Virus record (IMG/VR): IMGVR_UViG_3300040751_001900 | Coordinates: 1-40,397 of that record | Length of the DNA stretch: 40,397 nt | Origin: a virus | Strand: one strand, 5' to 3' | Shown here: positions 6,403-13,498 of the stretch, piece after piece | Position numbering within the stretch: the stretch's first letter is position 1 | How the letters are laid out: every line of letters starts with the position of its first letter | Notes under the pieces: model-generated | Database searches by the model: none | What the model saw: the letters and a program-made list of their open reading frames with translations, nothing else | What the model was told of the DNA's origin: nothing | Position numbers and translations under genes: made by a program

Positions 6403-6910
6403 ACTGATTGAATCCGCCTGATTGCTGTGGGGCGAAGCCGCCTTGTTGCTGTGGTGCAAAGCCTTGGCTTTGTTGTTGTGCAAATCCACCTTGCTGCTGA
6501 TGATTAAAGCCGCCCTGCTGAGGCTGTACATTATTAGCGCCTTGGCTAGCCTGTTCATTTTTACCGCCTAACATTTGCATGACGCCACTAAAGCCATCAA
6601 CGATAATTTCAGTTGTGTAGCGGTCTTGGCCTTGCTGGTCTTGCCATTTGCGAGTCTGCAACTTTCCTTCGATGTAAATTTGCGATCCCTTTCGGACATA
6701 CTCGCCTACAATTTCCGCCAGCTTGCCAAAGAATGAAACCTTGTGCCATTCGGTTTTATCAACTTGCTGTCCTGTGTTTTTATCTTTGTAGCTTTCACTT
6801 GTAGCAAGTGTTAAGTTTGCTACAGCTCCGCCATTTGGCATGTAGCGCACTTCTGGATCTTGCCCTACATTACCAACAAGTATAACCTTGTTAATTCCTC
6901 TTGATGCCAT
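6401..6910 (-). CDS. ssb: Single-stranded DNA-binding protein, tail out of frame
   Basis: Coats single-stranded DNA during replication and recombination. Residues 1-~110 form the OB fold ([20 protein letters not shown] start; [28 protein letters not shown]). A Q/G/F-rich linker of repeated QQQGGF units follows. As read, the frame stops at residue 169 without the acidic tip, which lies in the +1 frame (6364-6402). GAGG precedes the ATG. It lies with ninB, ninG and the P-like gene, consistent with a replication-recombination module. Confidence 0.92.
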   Translation of the reverse strand: MASRGINKVILVGNVGQDPEVRYMPNGGAVANLTLATSESYKDKNTGQQVDKTEWHKVSFFGKLAEIVGEYVRKGSQIYIEGKLQTRKWQDQQGQDRYTTEIIVDGFSGVMQMLGGKNEQASQGANNVQPQQGGFNHQQQGGFAQQQSQGFAPQQQGGFAPQQSGGFNQ

Positions 6911-6911
6911 T

Positions 6912-7337
6912 TTAAGCCTCTTGCTTATCTAAATTTTGTTTATATTCGCTATTCTCTGGCACCGGTAAAACTAAAAAGTGACCAGCCGCCCAGTTATGAA
7001 TTTGCGTCATGTAGTGACACATTTCGCCAACATCTAATAGCTTTGTGCTTTTAACTATTACATCTTTACCAGCTGGCATTGTGATTGATTTTGCAGGGCA
7101 AAAGTATTGTTTAAAATACTCGTGCCATACCTCATCCTTGTGCTGCTGGTCGTTAGTTTTAATCTCTTTGGATATAATGCCAAGCCATACCCACATAAGA
7201 GAATTTTGCGATAGACTTCTTTGCTCTCTCCACTCTTTAACATTAACCCTGTATGCTTTACCTGATGTTAATAATTCTTTTAATAGTCTTATTAACTCAG
7301 GTAACATAGCTGGTGTTAGTTTAAAGTCTTTAATCAC
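6912..7337 (-). CDS. ninB: NinB-family recombination protein
   Basis: A 141-aa protein with [20 protein letters not shown] (~33-52) and a WHEYFKQYF block, the pattern of lambda NinB/Orf, a recombination mediator that works with SSB-coated DNA. It begins with GTG overlapping the stop of the upstream gene (GTGA) and sits immediately upstream of ssb, which fits the known Orf-SSB link. Confidence 0.8.
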   Translation of the reverse strand: MIKDFKLTPAMLPELIRLLKELLTSGKAYRVNVKEWREQRSLSQNSLMWVWLGIISKEIKTNDQQHKDEVWHEYFKQYFCPAKSITMPAGKDVIVKSTKLLDVGEMCHYMTQIHNWAAGHFLVLPVPENSEYKQNLDKQEA

Positions 7338-7558
7338 GGATTATCTATTTCGCCTTTAATTTCTTTGGAGGCTTTCCATTCATCGCACTTCCAAACGGTT
7401 ATAACCATTCTATTTCCCTTATCTTGGTACGTTCTAAACGTTGCCGTCCTTGCGTCATAGGTTGCATTTCCAGTGTAACCATCCTCGCCTGATCGTCTAC
7501 ACGCCACTTTTTGCTGGTCTTTTGGTGTGTAAATATAAATACTTTTCCAACCTTCCAT
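7334..7558 (-). CDS. Hypothetical 74-aa protein
   Basis: Starts at ATG 7558 behind TAGGTGAATGT. Basic and aromatic, with two cysteines (VACRRSGEDG and VWKCDEW). No family recognised. Its stop overlaps the GTG of ninB, so the two are coupled. Confidence 0.65.
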   Translation of the reverse strand: MEGWKSIYIYTPKDQQKVACRRSGEDGYTGNATYDARTATFRTYQDKGNRMVITVWKCDEWKASKEIKGEIDNP

Positions 7559-7633
7559 ACATTCACCTATTTATTTAATTAATAACATTTCGATTTTAAT
7601 GACGATTCGCGCAATAAAGCCTTTTGTTATACG

Positions 7634-7798
7634 CTATTCAATATCAACGTCTTCTAGCTTTGACATAGCCATTTCAATCATGGCTTTTCGTTCTTCTTCA
7701 GTAGCTACCGGTACGGGTATAAAATCTATTCCGGCATTTTTGAACAACTCAACCATTTCCAGACTTTTCCGTACATTTATAGGGCTTGCTCTTTTCAT
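7634..7798 (-). CDS. DUF1382-family small phage protein
   Basis: A 54-aa protein from ATG 7798 after GGAGAAATAGA. MKRASPINVRKSLEMVELFK followed by NAGIDFIPVPV is the DUF1382 pattern found in the nin/early regions of lambdoid phages. Function unknown. The neighbours (ninB, ninG) support the assignment. Confidence 0.7.
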   Translation of the reverse strand: MKRASPINVRKSLEMVELFKNAGIDFIPVPVATEEERKAMIEMAMSKLEDVDIE

Positions 7799-7875
7799 TC
7801 TATTTCTCCATTAATCAACAATGTGCAAAGCGCATAACAAACCATTCCACAGTACTTCGCAAGTGGATGGCAGAG

Positions 7876-8046
7876 TTATTTACCAACCGGACAACGTGAC
7901 CGGCATTTCTTGTTAAATCCAACGCCATTTTTACACAACTGGCGAACCGCTAAATTAAAGTTACCTTCTGTGTTTTCATCAGCGTAAAGCTGAATTGCTT
8001 TTACTAACTCAACGTCTAAGAAGTTTATTTCTTTCTTTGCTTTCAT
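7876..8046 (-). CDS. Small basic protein, possible ribbon-helix-helix
   Basis: A 56-aa protein starting at ATG 8046 with GGAGG six bases upstream. The order strand (KEINFLDVE), helix (LVKAIQLYADEN), helix (NFNLAVRQLCKNG) would suit a ribbon-helix-helix DNA binder, but this is by shape only. The C-terminus is cysteine- and arginine-rich. It lies next to ninG. Confidence 0.6.
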   Translation of the reverse strand: MKAKKEINFLDVELVKAIQLYADENTEGNFNLAVRQLCKNGVGFNKKCRSRCPVGK

Positions 8047-8076
8047 GTTACCTCCAATATGGAAAGCATAGTTTAT

Positions 8077-8706
8077 CTATATGTTAGAGTCAAGCGCTTT
8101 TTTAATTTTTCTTATTTCTTCATTGCAATTCTTTCTAATTGATTCGACCTCTTGCCAAGTCCATTTTTTATTAGGTCTGGTTTCAACGTATGCGATTATC
8201 TCGCTGGCTTTACTCTCTCCAAATCTATCTTTTAAACCTTGGATATATCCTCTTGTTGTTTTGTTTCCGTTAATATTTCCAGAAAGCCCCTTGTTGCAAT
8301 ATCTGTTACATTGTAGGTAAGTGTTAACCTCATCATATCTAAGCTCACCGTGAGCGCCTACGGTTCTTAAATGGCCGCAACACCAATCCATTTTTGTTTT
8401 GCCGCATGATATACATTCAGGCTCCAATCCTCTTTCTTTAAACCAAAGTAGCTCTTGCAGATTTCGCATCTTGTTGAATGATTTTTGTGTTTGCTTGTGC
8501 TGCCATGGCAATGAAGTTTTGTCTAGCTCCTTTAGCTTCTGGCGTACTCGCTTAACTTCATCATTCTTTGCTTTTGCTTCTTTCTTTTCACGTTCAGATA
8601 TTGCGTATTCGTTTGCGCATTTTTGACTGCAAACTTTTTGCAATGAATTTCTAGGTGTGAATAGCAAGTTACATTGCTTGCACTTCTTTTGCTTTGCTTG
8701 TTTCAT
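8077..8706 (-). CDS. ninG: NinG / Rap recombination nuclease
   Basis: A 209-aa protein of the NinG (Rap) family, a structure-specific endonuclease that resolves D-loops and Holliday-like junctions in phage recombination. An N-terminal zinc-binding cluster is seen (CKQCNLLFTPRNSLQKVC with a further C after S). A second Cys/His set lies mid-protein (CISCGKTKMDWCCGH and LQCNRYCNKG). Starts at ATG 8706 after AAGGTGAATT. Length is normal for the family. Confidence 0.88.
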   Translation of the reverse strand: MKQAKQKKCKQCNLLFTPRNSLQKVCSQKCANEYAISEREKKEAKAKNDEVKRVRQKLKELDKTSLPWQHKQTQKSFNKMRNLQELLWFKERGLEPECISCGKTKMDWCCGHLRTVGAHGELRYDEVNTYLQCNRYCNKGLSGNINGNKTTRGYIQGLKDRFGESKASEIIAYVETRPNKKWTWQEVESIRKNCNEEIRKIKKALDSNI

Positions 8707-8725
8707 AATTCACCTTATAGTTTAA

Positions 8726-9760
8726 TTAAAAATCGAATTCTTTTTGTGTTTCATCATTAAAAACCTCGCACGATTCACTGCATGAATTTGTATCAGTCAT
8801 TTTTGCGCCGCGAATTCTTGATTTAATTTCAGAACCAGTTGAACCATCAAACATTGCAACAACTTGCTGTAGTGATTTTTTCCCTCTATACATCTGTTCT
8901 TTAACTCCTGTTTTGTTGTCGATGCGAACCGATTCACCTTCTAGTATTTCTAAAAAGCTGTGATACATTTCTGGCTCATCCCTTTGTGCCGCCGCAAGTT
9001 TTAAATCTGATTTTTTAGGGCAAAAAACACAATTGCCTAACCATTCGTCAATTCCTAAATCAAATGGCATTTCTTTCCAAAAGCTTAAAACATCGCTTTT
9101 TTCAGATGAGGTTATCTCAGCCATATTGTGTAGTTTGTTTTTTTTACTTGCAGCAATTCTTTTATCTGTCATTTCGCATATTCGCTCAAGCGAGTAGTGA
9201 ATATGATTACTTGTAAACATCCCATCAAACGGGCAAGATTCCGGTGTATTTGACTGGTTCATGTATAGGGTGTAAATGTCATCATCATTCATGCCTGATT
9301 TTTTACATATTGAATACAATTCCTTTCCAACTAAACGCGCTGGCTCGTCAGCTCGAATGCCTAGCCATGTTTCATAGTTTCCAATACCATACTTTTCATC
9401 GCAATATTTTTTAAACGGCTTTAGCTTCATGCGGTCAGTGCAAAACATACCGCCAATGTATGGTACTCCATATTTAGCCATCATTTCACTGTAAGGTTTA
9501 AGGTCTGGTTTGCATTCGCTAATATCAACAACCTTATAGTTAACACCTTTACCGATTGGCAGCGTGAAGTCGCCGCGCAAGCAAGTTAAGTTTAAATTAA
9601 AATGCTCATTAACATTTTTTATAAACTCGTATGTTTTAGGATGCTCTGCACCTGTGTCCATGAAAACAAAATCAACATTTTCACGACCGAATTTTTCAAT
9701 CATTACTTTGCATAAATAAGCGCTGGTTCTTCCACCGCTAAAGCTAACCACTTGTTTCAT
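8726..9760 (-). CDS. PAPS-reductase-like PP-loop protein
   Basis: A 344-aa protein of the phosphoadenosine phosphosulfate reductase superfamily. The PP-loop SFSGGRTSAYL (residues 6-16) binds and activates with ATP/adenylyl groups. Cysteine motifs follow (MFCTDRMK, ESCPFDGMF, GNCVFCPKKS). The last may hold a metal or Fe-S cluster. ATG 9760 is preferred over GTG 9769, which falls inside the AGGTG ribosome site. Phage members of this family are common and mostly uncharacterised. Sulfur metabolism, DNA phosphorothioation-like modification or nucleotide chemistry are options the sequence cannot separate. Confidence 0.8.
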   Translation of the reverse strand: MKQVVSFSGGRTSAYLCKVMIEKFGRENVDFVFMDTGAEHPKTYEFIKNVNEHFNLNLTCLRGDFTLPIGKGVNYKVVDISECKPDLKPYSEMMAKYGVPYIGGMFCTDRMKLKPFKKYCDEKYGIGNYETWLGIRADEPARLVGKELYSICKKSGMNDDDIYTLYMNQSNTPESCPFDGMFTSNHIHYSLERICEMTDKRIAASKKNKLHNMAEITSSEKSDVLSFWKEMPFDLGIDEWLGNCVFCPKKSDLKLAAAQRDEPEMYHSFLEILEGESVRIDNKTGVKEQMYRGKKSLQQVVAMFDGSTGSEIKSRIRGAKMTDTNSCSESCEVFNDETQKEFDF

Positions 9761-9769
9761 CTTATTCAC

Positions 9770-10123
9770 CTATAAATCTATTGTTAAATGTTTTGGTCTA
9801 GTGCCGTTACCTTTGTAAGCTACTGAACTAGAGCTTTGCTTTACCTGTTTTTTAGTATCGGACATTTCAATCATTTGTTGCCTGTGCCTATCTAGCGCAT
9901 CTGGCGATCTTTCTTGTCGATACTTTTTTGCCAGTTCATGCAGATATTCATTTGCCTGCTTTCTACCACTTGCCATTGCAACAGGCTTTCCGTTGCAAAA
10001 TAACCTCTCATACTCATCAGATACAGATTGCTGTAAATCTTTTGGTATGTGTGACATTCTTGCCTTGATAAATTCCAAGTCGCTGCAATGGCCTCGATAA
10101 AAATACCATTTTGGTAAAATCAT
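9770..10123 (-). CDS. Hypothetical 117-aa protein after the P-like gene
   Basis: ATG 10123 overlaps the stop of the P-like gene (ATGA), with AGGCGG just upstream, so it is translationally coupled to replication genes. Basic and helical (ANEYLHELAKKYRQERSPDA) with a serine-rich stretch near residue 97. Family not recognised; the context suggests a replication accessory. Confidence 0.6.
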   Translation of the reverse strand: MILPKWYFYRGHCSDLEFIKARMSHIPKDLQQSVSDEYERLFCNGKPVAMASGRKQANEYLHELAKKYRQERSPDALDRHRQQMIEMSDTKKQVKQSSSSVAYKGNGTRPKHLTIDL

Positions 10124-10776
10124 TTTGACCGCCTAATTTTTTTTAGCCTTTGCATCATTTCAGCGCTTTGCCTGGTTGATGGTTTGAAGTTATCGCGCAT
10201 AGTATCAGTTGCCTTTGTTGAAACATGCTCGGTTAGCATTTTGGTTTCGCAAGCTTGTAATTTACCCCCTTTCATTTTCTGGTAATTTACTTTGTAATGC
10301 TGCGCCCATAGCTTCCTAGCTTTATCATCTGCCATAGACCGGCAGTTAAAACCAATTTCGCCTCGCGTTATTTTTTCAGATAAATCAGCTGCCGGTTCTC
10401 TTTTGATAAACCTGTCAAAACTTCCATCAACATCAATACCGGCGTTTTTGCACATACTAATAAACGTAATTGGAACTGGAGGCCATTCTTTGCCATTCTG
10501 AGCCTGCTTAATGCACTCACTAAAGCCCAACTTAATCTCCTTAGCTGAAAGCTTTCCTAGTAGCTGCTCAAGCGTTTCTGATGGCTCATCACCCCAGTCT
10601 CTAGTCCACTTTGTACGGTAAAGCTCCGCACCCGTTTTCCATAGCCAGTCCAATTTGTTCATTCCGCTGATTGTTTCGCTCGAACTCTCTGCGTTCAATC
10701 GCTGCGTTGACTCCTGCCATTGGGTCTGCGTTGCGCCCGTTTTGATAACCTGTTGCATTTTGCTTTTGAAGTCCAT
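10120..10776 (-). CDS. Replication protein P-like helicase loader
   Basis: A 218-aa protein. LDWLWKTGAELYRTKWTRDW...LEQLLGKLSAKEIKLGFSEC and WPPVPITFISMCK match the phage P family, which loads the host DnaB helicase at the origin. ATG 10776 is chosen for GGGGG at good spacing. The conserved domain starts only at about residue 40, so an internal ATG (MNKLDW) is an alternative. If 10776 is right, the gene overlaps the upstream O-like gene by 176 bases in another frame. Confidence 0.75.
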   Translation of the reverse strand: MDFKSKMQQVIKTGATQTQWQESTQRLNAESSSETISGMNKLDWLWKTGAELYRTKWTRDWGDEPSETLEQLLGKLSAKEIKLGFSECIKQAQNGKEWPPVPITFISMCKNAGIDVDGSFDRFIKREPAADLSEKITRGEIGFNCRSMADDKARKLWAQHYKVNYQKMKGGKLQACETKMLTEHVSTKATDTMRDNFKPSTRQSAEMMQRLKKIRRSK

Positions 10777-11173
10777 TTGAACCCCCGTTGTTTTGTGCTT
10801 TCTCTAACCATGAATTAATAAAACGCTTACAGCCGTTAACCGTCTTTCGTTTACTTTGGTTTGAGTGTAGCCACGCTTGGATCTTGTTTAGCTCAAAACC
10901 AATATCTACAGCAGGGTAAGCAGTTGACCATGTATCAATATCTTTTTGCGTAACTGGATACTGCCCGTTAGTACAATCAAGATAACCAATTGCATCTTCT
11001 TCAACTTTAGCAACATTAGCTGCTGGCTTTTTCTTTTCGTGCTTCTTGCGATAATCCCTCATGGCTTCGCGTATGCAGTAAGCCGCGTTTCTTTCATCCA
11101 GCGTCTTAGCGTGATTCATAAACCATTCATAATCATCATTGCATAAAAACACGTTTCTACGTGATAACCCCAT
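10601..11173 (-). CDS. O-like phage replication initiation protein
   Basis: A 190-aa protein, ATG 11173 after GGAG. The central part (YPVTQKDIDTWSTAYPAVDI then ELNKIQAWLHSN and GCKRFINSWLEKAQ) is a motif often seen in phage replication proteins that precede a P-like loader. The C-terminal ~58 residues are encoded over the P-like gene's start in a different frame. It probably binds the phage origin and recruits the loader; no iterons were spotted inside it. Confidence 0.65.
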   Translation of the reverse strand: MGLSRRNVFLCNDDYEWFMNHAKTLDERNAAYCIREAMRDYRKKHEKKKPAANVAKVEEDAIGYLDCTNGQYPVTQKDIDTWSTAYPAVDIGFELNKIQAWLHSNQSKRKTVNGCKRFINSWLEKAQNNGGSNGLQKQNATGYQNGRNADPMAGVNAAIERREFERNNQRNEQIGLAMENGCGALPYKVD

Positions 11174-11223
11174 TCTATATAGCTCCGTGTATTTAGTGTG
11201 TTGTCCGTGTGTATGTTAGTTTA

Positions 11224-11248
11224 AATAAAAAGAGCCGTCAAGACTCTT
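11224..11248 (-). terminator. Minus-strand terminator overlapping a gene end
   Basis: On the minus strand AAGAGTC (11248-11242) pairs with GGCTCTT (11236-11230), including one G-U pair, over a 5-base loop. It is followed by a T-rich tract. The stem contains the last codons of the gene ending at 11238. Confidence 0.55.
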
Positions 11249-11432
11249 TCAATTTTTCCAATTCATTAAATAGCAATTGCTGTTCTATCCTTAGCTTTTT
11301 ACTTTCAAGCCTCTCAAGCTCATCCTTAGCTTGGTTTATATCTTTCTGTGCTTTACTGTGTTTTAACTTCTGTTTTGCTCTTGCTATTTGTTTACTGGTT
11401 CTTATTAGTGTTTTGTTGAGTGTTTTACTCAT
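11238..11432 (-). CDS. Small basic coiled-coil protein
   Basis: A 64-aa protein from ATG 11432, which overlaps the upstream stop (ATGA); a GTG at 11456 is an alternative start. The N-terminus is very basic (MSKTLNKTLIRTSKQIARAK), then comes a charged coiled coil (KDELERLESKKLRIEQQLL). Function unknown; nucleic-acid binding is plausible from charge alone. Confidence 0.55.
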   Translation of the reverse strand: MSKTLNKTLIRTSKQIARAKQKLKHSKAQKDINQAKDELERLESKKLRIEQQLLFNELEKLKES

Positions 11433-11785
11433 AGTATTAAATGGTTTTTTAGGCACTCTTCTTTCATCTTGTTATAGCTATCAATATACTTTTTTGCGTC
11501 ATTTATATATTTAACGCTAGTTCCTCTCTTACCAATATCTCTAGCGCTACACTCTATTCTGTCGTCACATCTAGCTTCCCAATCTCTTAAACCGATTATC
11601 TTCCATCCGTTAAGCCCTTCAAAAATAGCCACCCTTGGCGGGAATACCCCACCTAAACCCCTAACATAATAACCAATTGTTGGCATCGAATTGAAATACT
11701 CAATATCATTTAAATTAGCTGACTCCAACTGCTTCACAATTGATTTACTTAGCTTTTTCTTTGTGGTTAAAACTTCAATATTCAT
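11429..11785 (-). CDS. Hypothetical first gene of the minus early operon
   Basis: A 118-aa protein. ATG 11785 has AAAGGAAAG at good spacing; a GTG at 11791 is less likely. It follows the structured leader (12251-11786), so its expression would be the first to feel attenuation there. Contains IGYYVRGLGGVFPPRVAIF and a basic C-terminus. No family recognised. Confidence 0.65.
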   Translation of the reverse strand: MNIEVLTTKKKLSKSIVKQLESANLNDIEYFNSMPTIGYYVRGLGGVFPPRVAIFEGLNGWKIIGLRDWEARCDDRIECSARDIGKRGTSVKYINDAKKYIDSYNKMKEECLKNHLIL

Positions 11786-12251
11786 AATCACTTTCCTTTA
11801 GATAATAAGAGTCTTTTTGAACACATAAGGGAAGATACCCTATAACTATTCAATACAAATAAATATTCAAAACAACTTTTAGATATGGCGGCATGTTTAA
11901 AGACTTCTCAGTCTAGGAAACCAATTAAGGCTATCTTCCCGTCTACCTATCCTTTATCCCCGTGTGAGGTTAAAAAGCTGTTAAGTTGTCTATGCGTTTA
12001 TATACCGTTGTGCATATACGGAAACCGTTTTGCGGTAAGTGGGATATTCTTAATCTGTGGAAACTTAGAAAGGGATTGTGTCTGTGCAACTCTGCTAAAT
12101 GTCCATAACGAAAAACAGACACAAAAAAAGGCTTATTAGTACAAGCCCAGTAACTCGGGGCGGTAAAGTATTTGTGGAAGTTTCCCACGAACACTAGACC
12201 TGTACTAATAAACCCTAAATTACTTTACCATTTAACGGCTTCCACACCGCA
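11786..12251 (-). ncRNA. Long structured leader RNA of the minus early operon
   Basis: About 466 bases without a convincing gene lie between a minus promoter and the first gene. The RNA would contain dense complementary segments. TGTGGAAG (12246-12239) pairs with 12180-12173, GGTAAAGTA (12229-12221) with 12170-12162, and TTATTAGTACA (12211-12201) with 12143-12133. Further down, TTGTGTCTGT (12124-12115) pairs with 12085-12076, and GGGAAGATA (11940-11932) with 11837-11829. A hairpin AGACT-GAGA-AGTCT (11914-11901) has a GNRA loop. The first three pairings cross one another, which suggests alternative folds rather than one static fold. No known RNA class recognised. Confidence 0.6.
12123..12147 (-). 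terminator. Candidate attenuator terminator in the leader
   Basis: On the minus strand GGCTT (12147-12143) pairs with AAGCC (12134-12130) over an 8-base loop and is followed by seven T. The loop and part of the stem are also the 3' half of the 11-bp long-range pairing with 12211-12201. GGGC (12148-12145) can instead pair with GCCC (12161-12158). Both alternatives would block the terminator. Confidence 0.55.
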
Positions 12252-12257
12252 TTAGTA

Positions 12258-12286
12258 ATTATCGTATATGTTGTTATTTTATGCAA
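12258..12286 (-). promoter_or_regulatory. Minus promoter of the early/replication operon
   Basis: On the minus strand TTGCAT and GATAAT are 17 bases apart, which is sigma70-like, with a start near 12251. It lies just before the structured leader and is the only good promoter seen for the genes from 11785 leftward. Confidence 0.55.
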
Positions 12287-12394
12287 GAGGTATATATAAA
12301 ATTAGCTTTGAAATATCTTGTTACAATTTACAAATAGTTGATTATTCCTATTGTTGGTAGAATATAACTTCAAATTGAAAGAGGGTATTTACAA

Positions 12395-12742
12395 ATGAAT
12401 TACGATAAAACCACAGCATATACACGATACGGTCTTGATGTTGATGCCGCACGAAAAGACTTAAAACATCATGGTTTTGATTTTGATTTGGCCGTAAAGA
12501 TAAGTGAAGAAATAAACTCAATTAGCAAAAAATTTGATGACACACCAGAGCTTGCTTTGGCTCTTATTGTCTCAGGTTGGAATGCAAAATGTATGGCTGA
12601 AATGGATCAAGATTTTGTTTACAGTACTGATGATAAGAACCCTGAAAGTTATAAAATTGGAAAGCTATTCCAAGTTGTTGACGCTCTAGCCAAGAAACAT
12701 GAAGATGATTTGTTTGAGGTTATTTATCAATGGAAAGAATAA
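12395..12742 (+). CDS. Hypothetical 115-aa acidic protein
   Basis: ATG 12395 follows GAGGGTATTTACAA. Acidic and helical, with no recognised family (start MNYDKTTAYTRYGLDVDAAR). It diverges from the minus early operon. A weak TTGATT / TATAAC pair (12338-12368, spacing 19) is the only promoter hint. It overlaps the next gene by 13 bases, giving a two-gene unit. Confidence 0.65.
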   Translation: MNYDKTTAYTRYGLDVDAARKDLKHHGFDFDLAVKISEEINSISKKFDDTPELALALIVSGWNAKCMAEMDQDFVYSTDDKNPESYKIGKLFQVVDALAKKHEDDLFEVIYQWKE

Positions 12743-13023
12743 ACTTTTTACTTGATAAGTATAAATCAGCATCGGACGATCTTTTAAGTTACCTTGGTAA
12801 TTTGTTTGGGTTTATTGATTTTAAAGGTGATGATTACCACAAAATACCTAAAAGAATTAAGGAGTCCGATTGTAATATAGACTTTAATTTTAATAAGAAA
12901 ATAGTAATTAGCGGTGTTATTGTTGGGGTTGTTAAGAAGTCACACAAAATTAGAGTTTACAACCCAAGATCGAAAAAGATGTATTTTGTTGATTGCTCTG
13001 ATGTGATTAAGGTATATAATTAA
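12730..13023 (+). CDS. Hypothetical 97-aa basic protein
   Basis: ATG 12730 lies inside the end of the upstream gene, so it is translationally coupled. The N-terminus is helical (LLDKYKSASDDLLSYLGNLF). The C-terminal half looks beta-rich and basic (KKIVISGVIVGVVKKSHKIRV), like a small SH3/OB-type domain; that is inference. The acidic-basic pair of small coupled proteins hints at partners. Confidence 0.6.
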   Translation: MERINFLLDKYKSASDDLLSYLGNLFGFIDFKGDDYHKIPKRIKESDCNIDFNFNKKIVISGVIVGVVKKSHKIRVYNPRSKKMYFVDCSDVIKVYN

Positions 13024-13184
13024 ATTTGCCAATAACGGCAATTCATAAGTGAATAGAATATTATTAGTTCTATATCAGAAATGAAGTTAGTTACTAAGGT
13101 TTAGGTGATTAAATCTCGGGCTACACCGTTAAGTAGCAAATACTGAGCTAATGTTGTGAAACATGAGTAAGGTGAACGGATAGT
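13024..13184 (+). ncRNA. Hairpin-rich 3' region, possible small RNA
   Basis: 161 bases without an ORF between the gene pair and a terminator. Three hairpins in plus-strand sense are seen: TTGCC/GGCAA (13026-13041), GCTAC/GTAGC (13120-13137) and ATGTT-GTGA-AACAT (13151-13164, GNRA loop). It could be a structured 3' UTR or a processed small RNA. No own promoter seen. Confidence 0.35.
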
Positions 13185-13217
13185 AAAAAGGCGCTGTTAT
13201 GCGCCTTTTGTTTTTTT
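13185..13217. terminator. Convergent terminator
   Basis: AAAAAGGCGC (13185-13194) pairs with GCGCCTTTT (13201-13209) over a 6-base loop, followed by a T-rich tract on the plus strand and five T on the minus strand. It separates converging plus (to 13023) and minus (to 13197) genes; the minus stop codon lies in the loop. Confidence 0.8.
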
Positions 13218-13292
13218 AAGCAAAAAGAATAAGCACCATTGAAAAATAAGCGATGATGCGAACCCAATTAACAAATAAATTAAAAACTCCAT
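13197..13292 (-). CDS. 31-aa single-helix membrane peptide
   Basis: ATG 13292 overlaps the upstream stop (TGATG). MEFLIYLLIGFASSLIFQWC leads into a short basic tail (LLKKTKGA), giving one membrane helix. Last gene before the convergent terminator. Function unknown. Confidence 0.5.
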   Translation of the reverse strand: MEFLIYLLIGFASSLIFQWCLFFLLKKTKGA

Positions 13293-13495
13293 CACTTAAC
13301 CTCCGCTATATAATTGCCACGTTCTGTGGTTCGTTTAATTAATACATCACATTCATGTTGAAAGTCCTTGCTGCGCTTATAAAGCTTTTTACCGCCTCTC
13401 GGTGTCTTTGTCTTAAATGATGCTTTAAATGCGCTTACGCAAGCTTGTAGCTCGAATAATGATAGTTTTTCAGCGCTTGGTATTGTTAGGTTCAT
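13292..13495 (-). CDS. Hypothetical 67-aa basic protein
   Basis: Starts at ATG 13495 just after the upstream stop (13499). Highly basic in the middle (FKTKTPRGGKKLYKRSKDF). No family recognised. Part of a coupled run of small minus-strand genes from 14563. Confidence 0.6.
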   Translation of the reverse strand: MNLTIPSAEKLSLFELQACVSAFKASFKTKTPRGGKKLYKRSKDFQHECDVLIKRTTERGNYIAEVK

Positions 13496-13498
13496 AAT

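Noticed and set aside
6364-6558. Separate 64-aa gene overlapping the end of ssb
   Set aside because: Only its last dozen residues look like protein, and these are the SSB tail; the rest is the shifted reading of the Q/G/F linker.
7799-7875. Hairpin CCATTCCAC ... GTGGATGG near 7845-7870
   Set aside because: Imperfect stem with a long loop and no T tract; too weak to call a terminator or RNA.
11885-12194. Short open frames on both strands inside the leader region (about 74-84 codons)
   Set aside because: No ribosome site, odd composition, and they lie across the perfect inverted repeats that explain the sequence better as structured RNA.
11786-13213. Group I intron or tRNA-like element in the structured regions
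   Set aside because: Neither the conserved intron core nor an interrupted gene or homing endonuclease is visible, and no cloverleaf could be drawn.
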